Below are positions 1 through 11,806 of a stretch of 64,000 nucleotides of DNA, in pieces. Location of the stretch: the NCBI GenBank assembly GCA_003971905.1, contig RSEE01000007.1:372001-436000 (forward strand), in the 5' to 3' direction. Source of the stretch: Moniliella sp. 'wahieum'. Its lineage: Eukaryota > Basidiomycota > Moniliellomycetes > Moniliellales > Moniliellaceae. Under the pieces are notes generated by a model. It was not told the DNA's origin. It was given only the letters and a program-made list of their open reading frames with translations, and searched no databases. Numbering within the stretch: the stretch's first letter is position 1; each line of letters opens with the position of its first letter. The position numbers and the translations under genes were made by a program.

Positions 1-2269
1 GGGGGGACCGGTGCGACGACGGCAGCTCGTCCGTTTCCTGCCGGGCGCGCGACTGCATCGCCTGCCGATGCGCAGCACCAGGTACGATTACCTTGCCTCC
101 GCCGCTCAGCGCGCGGGGTGTCGATCCGGCTGGATCTTCGTCGTTGTCCTGCGGCGGAGGGACAAATACATCTTTGCCCCCCTCTTCCAGCGTGGTTGCA
201 CGCGGTGAACAGGACGGAGCTGCCTCGGTAAGCGTGGGCAACGTCTCGGATGTCTGGGCCAGGGGGCTCGCATGCTCCTGGTCCGGGGCACGAGGCGGCG
301 GGGACGAGGTGCCAACGGGAGGCGTTGGGGTGGGAGGGGTGGTGGATCGGAGCAGGGCTCAGTTGGGTTGGTAGCGTGTTGGGGCAAGGAGGAAGAAGAG
401 GGAGACTCTCGTGTGGCGGCAACGTGGCGCAGGATGCGTTCGGGATGGAGGATGATGGCGAGGTACCAATGCAGATGTTCGTTGATTGGCACGACAATGT
501 ACCGTTTTTCAAATGCCAGCGGGCCCTTGGTCCACTTGCGTACCTTTTCGTACCCTTGCAACCTGTCGTTTCTCTTGGCCGAAGTCAGCTGGGAATAGAA
601 AAAGGGGGACAGGACTAGCAGGTCTTTCGCCTCCGCCCGCTTGGGCAACGGCAAGGACGCCTCGACCTGAGCATGAAGGTACTTGAGCGCAAAGTCAATG
701 ATGGTATCGTTGAGCCATTCGCCTTCGTCCAACTTCAACAAGTCGGACTTTTTCAGCGTCACACTCCCCCGGCCGCCCTGGGGCGGGAAGCGGAGGATGG
801 GCACGTCTTGTTCGGGGAAGTGTGCGTGCCTTGCGCACCATCTGGATCGCACGCTCCACCTCATCGTCCGATGAGTCGTCAACCACCGTGCGCATCCCCT
901 TGGAGGCCCTCGGGGGTTGGACCTTTCTGTAGGAGGAGGAAGCGGCCGAGGCGGGCGACGTGCCATAGAAGGAAGAGGCGGTACTGCCAAGCGTGAGTTG
1001 CGTCTGGGTCGAGCGCGGCTGGCCAAAGGCGGTGATGACCTTGGCACCGCGGGCCATGTCATCCAGCTGGCGGCGCAGCACACTGGAATCTTTGGCCAGC
1101 ATGAATTTGGGCGGGGAGATGGCACGTTGGTCCAGTCATGCAATGTGGCTATGAGCACGTCCCATTCATTGCCGGCGCTGGAGGCAAAGTGGAGCGCAAG
1201 GTCGAGAGAGGGTGTTGCGGCGGGTCTCGGAAGGCGCAGGTCGAGCTTGGGGAGGTAGCGAGGTAAGGCCTGGACACCACTCGCCTTGTTGCCGCCTTGG
1301 TTGGACTGCGAGCTTAAAGTGAATAGCAAAGTACTTCTGACTGTCTGAGAAGCAAAGGGAACAAACGTGGGGTCAGCTGCGACGCGTATATAGCGGAGCA
1401 GGGGGAGCGAGCACGCACGATTTCGATGGCTAGCACGTCCATGGGCGGATGATCCAGCCATCTTCTTTGGCCAGCGAAAGGGGGATGAGGGTGAGGTGAT
1501 GCGGGTGGCAGATCATACGTCCGGTCCTGCGCTTTTGGGCCTTCCAGACCAGGACGCGGGGGATGGTGATGCCAGTGAGAGGCAGAGCGAGCGGGAGGGG
1601 TGTGAGGAGGAGCGGATGGGGGTGCGTGTGGGGGGGGCGAGCGGGTTTCTTGGCGGCGGGCGGCGAGGGTGGGGGGGAGAGGTGATGTTTTGCGGGCGCA
1701 GAGGGAGCCGGACGGCGGCTGGGGCGAGGACCAAGGTGGTCGCGGGGCGATCGTCGTCTTCGTCTTCGCTGGAGGGGAACTTGATTGTCTTTCTGATGAG
1801 CGCGAGCGGCGGTGGGTCCGCACTGGCGTCTGCACTGGCGTCTGCACTGGCATCGGCGAAGGCACCGGTGCTGGTGTCGGCGCTGGTGTCGGCGCGGGCC
1901 GCAGGTGGAGGCTCGTCGTCGGAGAGGGGGATGGGGTGGCGGGAGCGGTAGCGGGGGCGGACGCGGGAGGGGGTGGGGGGCGCGGGCGGGAGGGGAGGGT
2001 GCGTGGCTGCATGCTGCTGGCCAGCGAGGGCGCAGCGAGGGGGCTGGGGCGGTAGGGGGACCAGTCGCCGGTGGACTCGCCGACGTGGCGGGTGGCGCCG
2101 AGGCGCTTGGGGCGCAGGGGCTTGCTGGGCAGCGGCGTGGGGCGTCGGGGGTGGTGGTGGTGGGGGTGGTGGTGGGGGGCTTCGGGGGCGGTGGGGGTGG
2201 AGCCGGAGCCGCGCTCGCGCGGGAGGTTGCGCCGCCCGGGGCATAGGGCGAGGCGGTGGAGAAGGCCAT
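1..2269 (-). CDS. ULP2: ULP2/SENP6-7-type SUMO protease, partial (3' end off the window)
   Basis: A cysteine peptidase of family C48, expected to remove SUMO, especially poly-SUMO chains, in the nucleus. The N-terminal third is Pro/Ser/Ala-rich with acidic SDDE and SSEDEDDD patches near 1750-1950. The catalytic half starts near 820. It shows EWLNDTIIDFALKYL, SPFFYSQLT, YEKVRKWTKG and VPINEHLHWYLAII, which is the Ulp2/SENP6-7 pattern and contains the catalytic His of HWYL. After LHPERIL comes a Pro/Ser-rich stretch, as in Ulp2 proteins whose catalytic domain is split by an insert. The catalytic Asp, Gln and Cys would lie beyond base 1. The start at 2269 (MAFSTASPY) is the first ATG of the proline-rich frame. 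The frame changes at about 900 and 830 with no intron, so this is probably a sequence-error artefact. The family is firm; exact exons are not. Confidence 0.8.
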
Positions 2270-2442
2270 GGCGGGCAGCCAGCAGACGGCGGCGGAGAGC
2301 AGACTACTACAAGCAAGCAGCGCGTCTCGCGTTTCTGGCCGTCTTTTTTCTTTTGCTGGCCGCGTGAAGCTTGAACCGCACCCCACCCGCTTACCTCAGC
2401 CACCCCCCTTGCGCGCCGCCCCCGAGCAGCCCCCCTCCCGCG
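2270..2442. promoter_or_regulatory. Short divergent intergenic promoter (ULP2-like / POF1-like)
   Basis: Only about 170 bp separate the ATG of the SUMO protease (minus) from the likely ATG of the nucleotidylyltransferase (plus), so the two genes must share a bidirectional promoter. No clear TATA box is visible. The repeated motif at 2451-2465 lies just inside the predicted downstream coding start. Confidence 0.4.
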
Positions 2443-3301
2443 ATGGGCGCATCGATAATCGATAAGGGCCATGCCGCCCCCCGCGCTCGCCCCGCGCTCG
2501 ACGCCTTCCTCGCCGCCCCCCGGCATCCGCATCCTCTACGCCACCTGCCCCAACTGGCCCACGCCGCCGCCACGCCGCCCCCGCCCCGCCTCCACATCTC
2601 CGTCCTCGACGCCTCCTTCAACCCCCCCACCCTCGCCCACCGCGCCCTTGCCCTCGGCCCGCCCTCGGCCCACTACCATGCCCACCTCCTCCTCTTCTCC
2701 TGCCAGAACGCCGACAAGGGCCGCGGCACCGCCCACGATGCCACCCCGCTCCAGCGCCTGGAGATGATGTGCCTGCTGGCCCAAGACCTCGACGCTGCCC
2801 TCCCTCGGCGGCCGCAACGTCGCGGTCGCCGTGGTTGAGCCGCCGCTGATCATGACCAAGTCTACCCTCTGCCACCAGTTGCTCCACTCCCTCCGGCCGA
2901 CATCCCCGTCCAGCTCGACTGGTCCGTCGGCATGGATACGCTGGAACGCTTCTTTGCGCTGCGCTACTACCCTTCTCCCGCTGCGTTTCAGCAGATGGCC
3001 CACACCTTTTTTGACACCGAGCAGACCCGCCTGGTTGTGGCCGCGCGCGACCAGCGCAGCTGCCGACCAAGTCGATGGCACAGCGCAGGAGATCCTCACA
3101 CCGCTCGTGCGGGAGCGAATGGAGCGGGGCCAGGTTGAGCTGTGGGATGCAGGCTCGGTGCTGGCCCAGTGCTCGGCGACGCAGGTGCGCCAGATTTGTC
3201 GCGCGACGCAGTGCACGGAGGAGGAGCGTGCCAGGCAGTTGCAGAGCCTCGTCCTGCCCTCGATTGCGGCCTACCTACGTTCGGAAAAGGTGTACGAGTA
3301 A
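2443..3301 (+). CDS. POF1: POF1-type nicotinamide-nucleotide adenylyltransferase
   Basis: A nucleotidylyltransferase-fold protein of the fungal POF1/NMNAT type, which joins nicotinamide mononucleotide and ATP to make NAD in related enzymes. LDASFNPPTLAHRAL (near 2610-2655) is the substrate-binding loop with the (H/T)xxH-like His. RYYPSPAAFQQMAHTFF and the C-terminal CSATQVRQICRA match the family's SxTxVR phosphate-binding end. The conserved blocks fall in three frames, with breaks near 2800, 2885 and 3060. No intron signals occur there, so I read one gene with base-level errors. The ATG at 2443 is in frame with ALDAFLAAP. An ATG at 2471 is in frame with GIRILYATCP, so the true start may be either. 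TAA at 3299. About 280 residues, normal for the family. Confidence 0.8.
2451..2465 (+). repeat. ATCGATAATCGATAA motif, copy 1
   Basis: The 15-base string ATCGATAATCGATAA occurs here and again exactly at 32461. Its last 13 bases occur at 61986. It contains two overlapping ATCGAT palindromes. Here it sits at the 5' end of the POF1-like gene, close to the divergent promoter. Confidence 0.6.
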
Positions 3302-3624
3302 CGACGAGAGCAAGACCCTCTTGGGGGATTTCCAACATCGCCTTGTGAGCATGCCCACGCACCCATCTGCTGTTTTTCTCTGTCCATCCACCGCCCGTGC
3401 CCATGTCTAGCCACGTAGTGTTCAGGCTGCCTGGCTCAGGACAGCGATTGATACAGCCCCATCCTAGCCGCCGTGTTACCTCCACCCAGTATACACTCAA
3501 CCACCTTCTCGCTGGAACAGCACATTGGTCGATGACACATCATTGGTAGATTGACATGTGACATGTGCAGTGCTTACCTCAGCGGCCGACCCTCTTTGGC
3601 TCCTGCTGGCTCGTCCGCTTCAGA
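3302..3624. other. Intergenic spacer
   Basis: The 3' flank of the POF1-like gene and the promoter of the MLP1-like gene. The only structure I see is a pair of ACATGT palindromes in GACATGTGACATGTG at 3553-3567. Confidence 0.5.
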
Positions 3625-6600
3625 ATGCCAACGCCCGCCATGTCCGTGCAGCCCGAGTCGATGGCCGCGGCGGACGAGCTGGCGCCGCGCTCTCGCCGAC
3701 GCAGCGGGCCGAGGAGATGGCGCGCTACAAATGCACCTCACTCCAGGACGCCCTCGCCCACAGCAATGCCGAGCGCGAGCGCCTCGCGGCCGACCCTGGC
3801 TGCTGCGCGCACCGCCGCGGCCGAGCTGCGTGCCCAGCAAGCCGCCTCTGCCTCCGCCTGCCTCCGCTGCCGCGATCCACCCCGACGCCCAGGCCGAGTG
3901 CAGCAAGTGCCGCGCACGCTGCCCGCTGCAACAAGAGCGTGATGCCGCCCTTCGTCGCGCCGACCTCCTGGCCGCTGAGCGGGACGAGGTCCGCGCCCAC
4001 GCCCAGCAGCAGGAACAAAGTTTCCTCCGCGAAGCCGAAACGCGCACCGAACTTGTCCAGCTGCTCACCGCGCGCCCGAAGCCGCCGAGGCACATGCACG
4101 CCGACTGGAGCACGAGCGCGTACCTCGGCCTCGGCGGCGGCGCCGGCGCCGGCCGAACCGCCTGCAGCCGAACCGACTACCGAACAAGCCGTTGCTCCAC
4201 CCACTGCCACACCCCCACCCCAACCCGATTCACGAAGCACGAGTGTAGCAGGCGTGTTTGCATCTCGGTGGCGGCGCAGCAAGCGTTGGGTGCGGAGCAG
4301 ACGCGGGCGACGCAGCTGGAGCAGGCGTTGAACACACTGGTGACGCAGCTGCGCGCGCGGCAGCCGACGCTGAGGCCCAAGCGCGCGAGACGAGGGTGCT
4401 ACGTACCGAGGTGAAGCAGTTGGGGCGTCGTCTGGCCCAGACGGTGCGCGAGGCCGAGGCCGAGCGCGGGCAGCTACTGCGTGCGCAGCAGCAGGCCAAA
4501 GATGCGTATGTGGGCCAGCAAGCAGCCGAGGCCCAGGTGGGCGATCTGATGCGCCAGTTGCGCACCGTCCTGTGCCGCGTCACCGTGCTCGAGGATCCTT
4601 CCGCCGAGGCGCGCATGCAGGACGACGGACTCCGTTCCCTGCCAGCGCCAGTATCGGCCTGGCCGGGCCCGACGAAGAGGCGCGGGAAGCGGTTACGCCC
4701 ACGTTCCGGTCGGTCAGCGAACTGCTGGCCCGCAACGGCGCGCTCTTGCGCCGTGTCCGCGTTCTCACCCATACCCTTCAGGACCAGCGTCAAACCCACT
4801 TAGCCGCGCTCGACGAAGAACGTGCCCGGGCAGCCCGTGCCCTGGCCTGCGCTGAAGACGCATGGGCAGACAAAACGGCATTGGACCAGGCTCGTGGCTG
4901 CGTTGGAACGCGAGCGCGACATGCTTCGTTCCCTTCGCTCCGACCCTCACTCTCCGCCGGCCGACGTACCGGAACAACTTACCCTTCTCCAAACCCACTT
5001 TGACCGCTTCAAAACCGAGACCGCTCAGGATACAGAGCTTCTCAAGCACGATCTCACCAGGCCCGCGCCGAGGCACGCAAACATGCATTGCTGGTCGCGC
5101 GGGAACGCGAGATGCGGAATGTAGTCCAAGGTATGCCCCCCCCCTTTTTCCCCTCTAGTGTGGCACGCCGCCTGACACGAGCTCCTCCAGGTCGCCTCAC
5201 CACATTACAAACTGCCTATGAAAGGCAAAAGACCGACCTGGCCGACTTGACGGCCATTATGGCTACGCTGCGCTCCAACCTGGGCAAGCGCGACGGATCG
5301 GCCGCGCGTCTGTTGTCTGACCTGGCTGAGGCCCGCTCTGACTTGGCCAGCCTCCAGCGACAACACATTGCGCTCCAGATCGACCAGGATAAGCTTACTG
5401 CCTCGCTGGCCCGCGCCGACGGGGAGAAAGCGTCGTTGCGGCAAGAACGGGACAACTTGTCGCAACTGTTGGGCAATTTGTCGCGCACGCAAAACGAGTA
5501 TGAGCGATGGGCCAAGCGACAGCTGGCCCAAGCCCAGGCGGCTGCGGCGCAAGCGCAAGACCGTGCCAACGAGGCGCACGAGCAAGCCATTGCCCACCAA
5601 ACTGAGCTGGAAACTGTGCGGGCGGATCTGACTACGCGTCTCGCCGAGCTTGACGCGTCCCATGCCACGGCCCAGAATGCCCTCGCCCAAGCACAGCAAG
5701 ACCTCCAAGCAGCCCAGGATGCGCTGCAGGCGCGCGAACACGATTTGGGCCAGGTGCGGGAGCAGCTGCAAACGCGGGAAGAAAACTGGCTGTCTTTGAG
5801 CGGCATGCCCAGGCCGCTGCCGCCGCCCTTCCGAAGCCGCAACAGCACGAGAACAAGTGCTGGAAATCACCATCGCCGACTTGCGTTCTTCGGTTCGCAG
5901 CGGGCAAGAGGAGTGTGCGCGTGCCGAATCGCGTCGGGCCGAGGCGGAGCAGCAACTAGCCCAAGCGCAAGAAGAGACCCGCCTCGCGATTACCGAGCTT
6001 GCGCAGCAAAAGGACGCTGCTGCCCTGGCTCTCGCGCAAAAGGATGAGACCTTGTCCCGGCTACAAACGACCGTGAGCGAGGCCGAGGCGGCCAAGATCG
6101 CGCTTCAGGCCGAGCTGGAACGCCTACAGGCCGTCCTGGCCGCCATGCAGACTCGCCTTGCTACCCTCCAGACCGAGCGGGACGAGCGGGAAGAAGGGGT
6201 TGCCTCAGTCGATGAGCGTGTGGCCCAAGAGACGGCCAACTGCAACAAGAAAAGCAAGACCTGGTACAGGCTGCCCAGCGCGCCCAAGATAAGTTCCAAG
6301 CAGAGGTGGTGGCGCATGCCGAGGCCGTGCGCGCGCTCAAGGCGTTGCGTGCCACAGCGCCCGCGGAGGAGTTGGCCCGGCTCCAACGCGCCCATGCTCA
6401 GCTCGAACAAGAGGTGCGCCAGCTGCGTCGGACCAGTACCGATGCCACGGGCACGGGCACGGGCACGGGCACTGGCACGGCCCAGGCCGATCCGATTGCG
6501 CGTGCGCAGCGGGCTCTGCACCTTCAAGAACTGGCGCGTTGGCGGGGCAAGGCGGAGCAGTTGGACAAGGAGCTGCGTGCGGTACGTGAGCGGCCCGAGA

Positions 6601-8331
6601 CGGGCGATGCGCGTCTACTGCAAGAGTCCAACGTGACGCTGCGGGCCGAGCTGGGCGGAGCCAAACGCACGTGCGGACGCTCGAAACGGACTTGGCCACC
6701 ACACGCACCCACCTCGCCGACACCCACACTCGCCTGACTGACACCCAGGCCCGCCTGACCCAGATGCAAGAAACCTGTTCCGATGTCCAAGCGCGCGAGA
6801 CGGAACTGCAGCGGTCCCTCGAGCACGCCCAAAAACAGGTGCAAGCCTCGAAACCAAGTTTGCCGGCGTGGACGTGGATGCAGTGGCCAAGCTGCGCGCA
6901 TTGCCGGCTGAGCTGGACGCCGTGCGCGCCACGCTCACCCAGACCCAGACCGCCTTGGCTACCGCCGAGGCCGACCTAGCTCGCCACGCCGAGGAGAACG
7001 CGGCGCTACGTACCCGTGTCGCCGAGCTCGAGGCGGGTGCGGATAAGTTGGTGGCGATGGAAGCGGCGTTGGAGAAGGCGAATGCAGCGACCGCCGAGGG
7101 CAAAGTCCGGTTCCAGACATTGAGACAACAATCGATTGATCGGCTCAAGGACGCGGGCGAAACCAAGCGCGCGCTGCAGGCGCAGATGGAGGCTTCAGGC
7201 CCAACTGACCGAGAAGGAAAGACGCTCCAGGCCCAGCTAGCTGAAAAGGAACAGGCACTCCAAACGCTCCAAACGTTGCGTTCAGCTTCTACGACCGAAC
7301 AGGCCCAACCCGATCCGGCGCAGACGGACGATGCGCAGGAGAAGCTGGCCCAGATGCAAGCCGACTTGGCCGCTGCCCAGGCGGAGAAGAAGGCACTAGA
7401 AGTACGCCTCGCTGAACTCACGTCCCATCCGGCCGCCCAGGCCGCACCCCAGCCCCAGTCTACGCCCGACGCCGAAACCCAAGACGCGGCGCAGTCTGCG
7501 CCAGATGTGCCCCTACCGGAACCGGAGTCCACGGCCGAACCACAATCTGTGGTGAAGACGAGCCTGCGGCCGAACCCGAATCGGTGGTAAAGAACAACGC
7601 TAAGGCCGAACCAGGAGCCGACCAGGGACCGATGCCGAGCCGCGGCAGGACATCGCGCGAAAGCGATGCGGACGCCCTTGCTCCCCAGCACGACGAGGCG
7701 AAGACAACGAGCGCGACGTGGGAGGCGGAGCGAGCGGCACTCGTTGCGCGCGTGGCTGAGCTGGAGCAAGCCCACACCCTGGCTTCAGAGGAGATGGTAC
7801 GTGCTCGTTGCATGGCTCGCGACAGAGGACTAACAAGTGAACAGGCACGTGTGGTGGCCGGCGGGAATCGGCGCAGCAAGCCGCACAGGGACGGGAGGAA
7901 CTGCAGACACGAGTAGAGGAACTGGAGCGGCAAGTGGCTGTGCTCGAGGCCGAGGTAGCGGCCAAGGCGGCTGAGGTGGCCGAGGTGCGTGCGCAGCTGG
8001 CGGAGCAGCAGCAGACGCAGCAGGACCTCGCTGCCGCCCACAAGAAGGCGTTGGAGGAACGTTTGAGGCGGGCAAGACGGCGGCGGGCCTGCGCTTCCAG
8101 CTGTTGGACGGGCGCAAGACGGCGCAGCTGGCAGCGCTGCAGAAGCAGGTGGAGGAGCTGCAGGCCAAGGCCCAGCCGCAGATGCAGACGCAGACGCAGA
8201 CGCAGGCGGCCACAGATGCGGATGCGCCGGCGCAGCTCGAAGAGGACGGTTCGGCGCGCCGCTCGCCACGCAAACGGGCCAACTCGAGTGCTTCAGGCCC
8301 CGACACGGACAGCAAGCGTGCCCGGCCATGA
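3625..8331 (+). CDS. MLP1: Long coiled-coil protein, MLP1/TPR nuclear-basket nucleoporin-like
   Basis: About 1,500 residues, almost all heptad-rich Ala/Leu/Gln/Glu coiled coil, with an acidic, Pro-rich linker near 7430-7640 and a basic tail ending SDSKRARP-like at 8331. The order is an N-terminal MSVQPESMAAADELA, coiled coil, then SVSELLARNGALLRRVRVL near 4720. That last block fits the TPR/MLP signature (NxxLLxxVRxL) and is the main reason for the name. Two introns are convincing: 5131-5190, and 7797-7844 with a ctaac branch site. The frame changes many more times without intron signals (near 3780, 4650, 4900, 5800, 6260, 6660, 6850, 8060), so the reading is a mosaic. A Thr-Gly run at 6444-6480 comes from a GGCACG hexamer repeat. 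MLP proteins tether mRNA surveillance and SUMO protease to the nuclear pore; other coiled-coil families are possible. Confidence 0.6.
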
Positions 8332-8666
8332 CACCCCAGTGCGAGAGAATGGATACACGGACCATGGGACGATGGAGCGGAGGCAGGGGGAGGAGCAAGC
8401 ACGAGATAGCGGGCCGAGATAGCGAGGCAGAGACACAATGTTGCCGTCGCCTGTCCGGCGTGGTGGGCTCATGGCCTGATCGCAGTGCATGCGTGCCGCC
8501 TAGAAGGGCAATTGTGGCAGCGCAGCCCTACACGCCCCGCCCAAGCCGGGACGTTGCACCGATCCTTCGCAGCGGAATTCGGGCCGTCATTTTCTGCTGG
8601 CCAGGGCAACTTGGCGGTCCCCGTGGGAGCCACTGGCCCACTCCACCACATCCCTGCTCCGCCGCC
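8332..8666. other. Intergenic spacer
   Basis: The 3' flank of the MLP1-like gene and the upstream region of the methyltransferase. No repeat or RNA gene seen. The downstream ATG has a good context (gccgccATGa). Confidence 0.5.
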
Positions 8667-9931
8667 ATGAGCGCCTCGTCTGATGAGAGCGACTTTGGAG
8701 ACATGTTCCAAGAGCCTGACGGCTTCCGCCCCCCATCCCCCCCCGCACGAACACAGGCGTCGTGGGTTGTGCCCGCGCCCCTGCGCCCCTGGATCCTAGA
8801 CAGCCCTGTGCCCGCCTCCGTCGCCCGCTATGCCACGGAGCACGCCGGTCAATCGTCCGATGCGCAGGGCCCTGTGCCTGCCGCTGCTGTTGTGCCCCTT
8901 GAGCTGGTTGGATTTTCTCCCTTGTGGGGCCACCACCTGTGGAACGCGTCGGCGATTGTGTCCGAGTACCTTTTGACATACGCGCGCGAGCTCTTGTCGA
9001 CCCCACTGGCGCTGCGTGCGTCCTCGAGCTGGGCGCTGCCGCTGGCCTGCCCAGTATCGTTGCTGCCCGGTACGGGCCGTATGCTTCGGCTGCCGAGTCG
9101 GCATCGGGAAACTCGGTGGCCAAAATCAACCCCCCGCACGTGGTGGCCACCGATTACCCCGACCCCAACCTCATTTCGTGCCTCACTGATAACCTTGCCC
9201 TCAACGGCCTTATCCCCTCGGATCCCACCACGAGCGGCTCTTTTGGCTCGGCCGATGCCCAGGTGTGTACCTTTTCCCTCTCTTTCCTCTTTGATGTTTG
9301 GTTCTTACCTCTTGTTTACGGCAGGGATACATTTGGGGCGCCGATCCGACCGCTCTACTCGATACCATTTCTGACGTTGCGCCCACCACCTCGGGACGGC
9401 GACGGCGTTTTGATCTGATCATCCTTTCCGACCTGGTATTCAACCACAAGGCGCACACTGCCATGCTGCGGACATGCGAGATGTGCCTGGCCAAAGCTGG
9501 GCCTCCTCCGGAACAAGATTCGGACGAGGAGCAAGAAGCAGAGCAAACGCTGCCCAGTCTCTCTTGCCCACCTGCCTCGACTGCCTCCGAATACTTTGTT
9601 CCGCCGCGCTCCCTCTTCGTCCCAACCCGCTCCCTTGCATCCTCGTCTTCTATACCCACCACCGTCCCCACCTGGCCGGCGAAGACTTGAAATTCTTTGC
9701 TCGTGCGCGCCAGCGCGGATGGGACTGCCAAGTGGTCGCCCATCGCCATGTCGCACCCATGTTCCCCGAAGACCAAGGGGATGAACAGGTGCGCGGCACA
9801 GTGTGGGGTGGCGCATGGTCTGGAAGGGCTTCTTCCCCCACTCCACTGTGAAGGGGGAAGAAGCACTTGTCCTGCCCCCCGGCTCTTCTCGCATTGCTCC
9901 TGCTCGGCTCGGCTCTAAATGGATTTCGTAG
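8667..9931 (+). CDS. EFM7: EFM7/NNT1-type methyltransferase (eEF1A N-terminal)
   Basis: A class I SAM-dependent methyltransferase of the family that modifies the N-terminus and adjacent Lys of translation elongation factor 1A. Order: acidic MSASSDESDFGDMF start; LLGHHLWNASxIVSEYL; SAM motif I VLELGAAAGLPSIVAA; motif II VVATDYPDPNLISCLTDN; GYIWG; DLIILSDLVFNH; then VFYTHHRPHLAGEDLKFFARA and PMFPEDQGDEQVRGTV, all diagnostic of EFM7. One intron at 9263-9324. Two or three frame breaks occur. The clearest is near 9803: one extra G in the TGGGGTGG run gives VRGTVWGWRMVWKGFFPH, the expected family sequence. TAG at 9929-9931 closes the frame ending ARLGSKWIS. Start chosen for Kozak context and homology of the first residues. 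Confidence 0.88.
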
Positions 9932-11806
9932 CTATCCCCATCCCTATCAGCCTGCCCCCTTCACCTCCCACAAGCGCCTAGATAGATGGTTTAATGGTAC
10001 AGGGGCCCATCCTGTGGCCACTCGCTTGCTTGGTAGCACTTGGGCATCAAATCGTTCCTTTTGGTCACTGGCGATGTTGTCGCTGGTACTGGCTTCGCGT
10101 CCCAGTGGCGCTATTGTTGTCATGCACCTCCGGCTAACCTTGAGATGTATACCCTCGATACACCGACCGGTAACATCGACTGAATCCGCCCCTGTAACTA
10201 GCGTTTCTCGCTTCAAGCTTCTCGCTTCTCGCTTCAAGTTTCACCCCAGCCAGACATGGGAGGGAGGTTCATGCGGCAAGTATGAAGACAAAAGCAACAC
10301 CAGATTCCAGATCCAGTCCAAGGCAGAGCTGACGGAGCAGCTGCAAGAGTTGAAGGGGAAAGCCAAGCTAGCCGAAAGTACTCGTCGTGCAGCGCATTAT
10401 CAATAGGGTGTGGTAATGACAGGACATCATGTAGCCCGTCTGCGCGCTCGTATGCATGCCCCGCAAGCGAGCTGAGCCAACTTGCGCCCAGGTTAAAAGG
10501 TGGCTCCGTACCCCCGCTGGCCTGGTGGGCTCATAGGGCGCACGCCTTGTGCCGCACTCCTTGTTGAAGAGAAGAAGGCCTCGACGGGGTGGGCACAAAA
10601 AAACGGCGCACGGGTCCCGTAAGAGGTGGGCCGCCTTGGAGGCCAAAATTACATCGCCACTTGCCTCGTGGATGTTCTGGCGGCCCTGTGGGCAGAGGGA
10701 AGAGGGATCCTTATCCGAGCCAGTTACCCACCATGTCCTCGGGAGAAATATGGGCCGTGTCTGGTGCTGTTGCTGCAGCTCCGATGGGTTTCTCCCCGGT
10801 CGTCTGACGCTGGCTGGCAGTGACCCGGCATGTTTTCATGACGGGTACATGAAGTCGTTGCAGCAGGCAACGCGCTCGTGCCTTCTGCCAAACAGATAGT
10901 CCATGCTGTGGGGGGCAGCGGTGCAGACACCATGCTGGACCTGCATACCCCAGCCCAGCCCAATCCTTCCTGCTTCCCCCATTCCCACTTGCTTGGGTTG
11001 CGCCGTAAGAACGATTTGGGACGCTACCGACTGGAGGAGAGCGCGGTGCGGGCATCAGCGAAGAGCCGGTTGGATGCCACAAGTAAACTGGGCCGGCATT
11101 TGCATCGACAGCGAGTCTGGTAGGACAGCGAAGAGGACAAGGCACGAGTCAGCATGCTGGCGTGGCGGCAGAAACATGTGCAGACAAGAGATCAGTGGGG
11201 GGCGGGGCTCTGCCGCCCAGACCTGGCGTACTCGCAAAGGCGGGGCTCGGGAAGCACCCAGTCGTGGGCGGTAGGGAAGTGGCAGCGTACCCAGCCGAGT
11301 GGCCCAGCACCCACCACCCCCATCCGCCCACGGCCAGCGCACCACACTGAGCCCACGCACCCAGCGCCTGGGCCAGCCGCCCCGCAAGGCAAGCTCGTCA
11401 CCGCCGAGGCTCAGGACAAGGATGATCGACAAGCATCATGGCATGCTGCGCACACAGCCCATTCCGGCATCCGCACGTACCGCGTGGCGCCCATGCGTCG
11501 TGTCGTCGCCAAGGGCCGGGGACTTGAACGACCACGTCGAGCGGTGCGTTGTTGGCTGCTGGCTGGCCTGCCCTCTTCTCCGAGGGGGCCCCGGCCCGCC
11601 TCCGGTTGCTTCCGCCCAGCAACGCCCAACGCAGCAGCCCGGCCCGCCTGCCCATTTCAAATCGGCCGCCGGGCAGGGGGGCAGCAGATTACCTAATGCA
11701 CGCCGTGTGCACGCTGGCATTTGACCGCCCGGTCCGCCGCTGGCCTTGCGTTCTTCCCACCACCCCTCTTCCACGCCGCCTGCCTTTGTTGCCGCCTCTG
11801 TCCACA
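9932..11806. other. Intergenic region, no supported gene
   Basis: About 1.9 kb with no convincing coding sequence. A short degenerate array at 10203-10242 alternates gcttctc and gcttcaag words. A 13-residue uL29-like string near 10317-10355 is discussed as a weak finding. The last 100-200 bp form the promoter of the ATP synthase gene. Confidence 0.5.

Noticed and set aside
2795-3065. Frame changes in the POF1-like gene as introns
   Set aside because: Conserved blocks abut with zero to a few bases between them and there are no GT..AG pairs, so single-base errors fit better.
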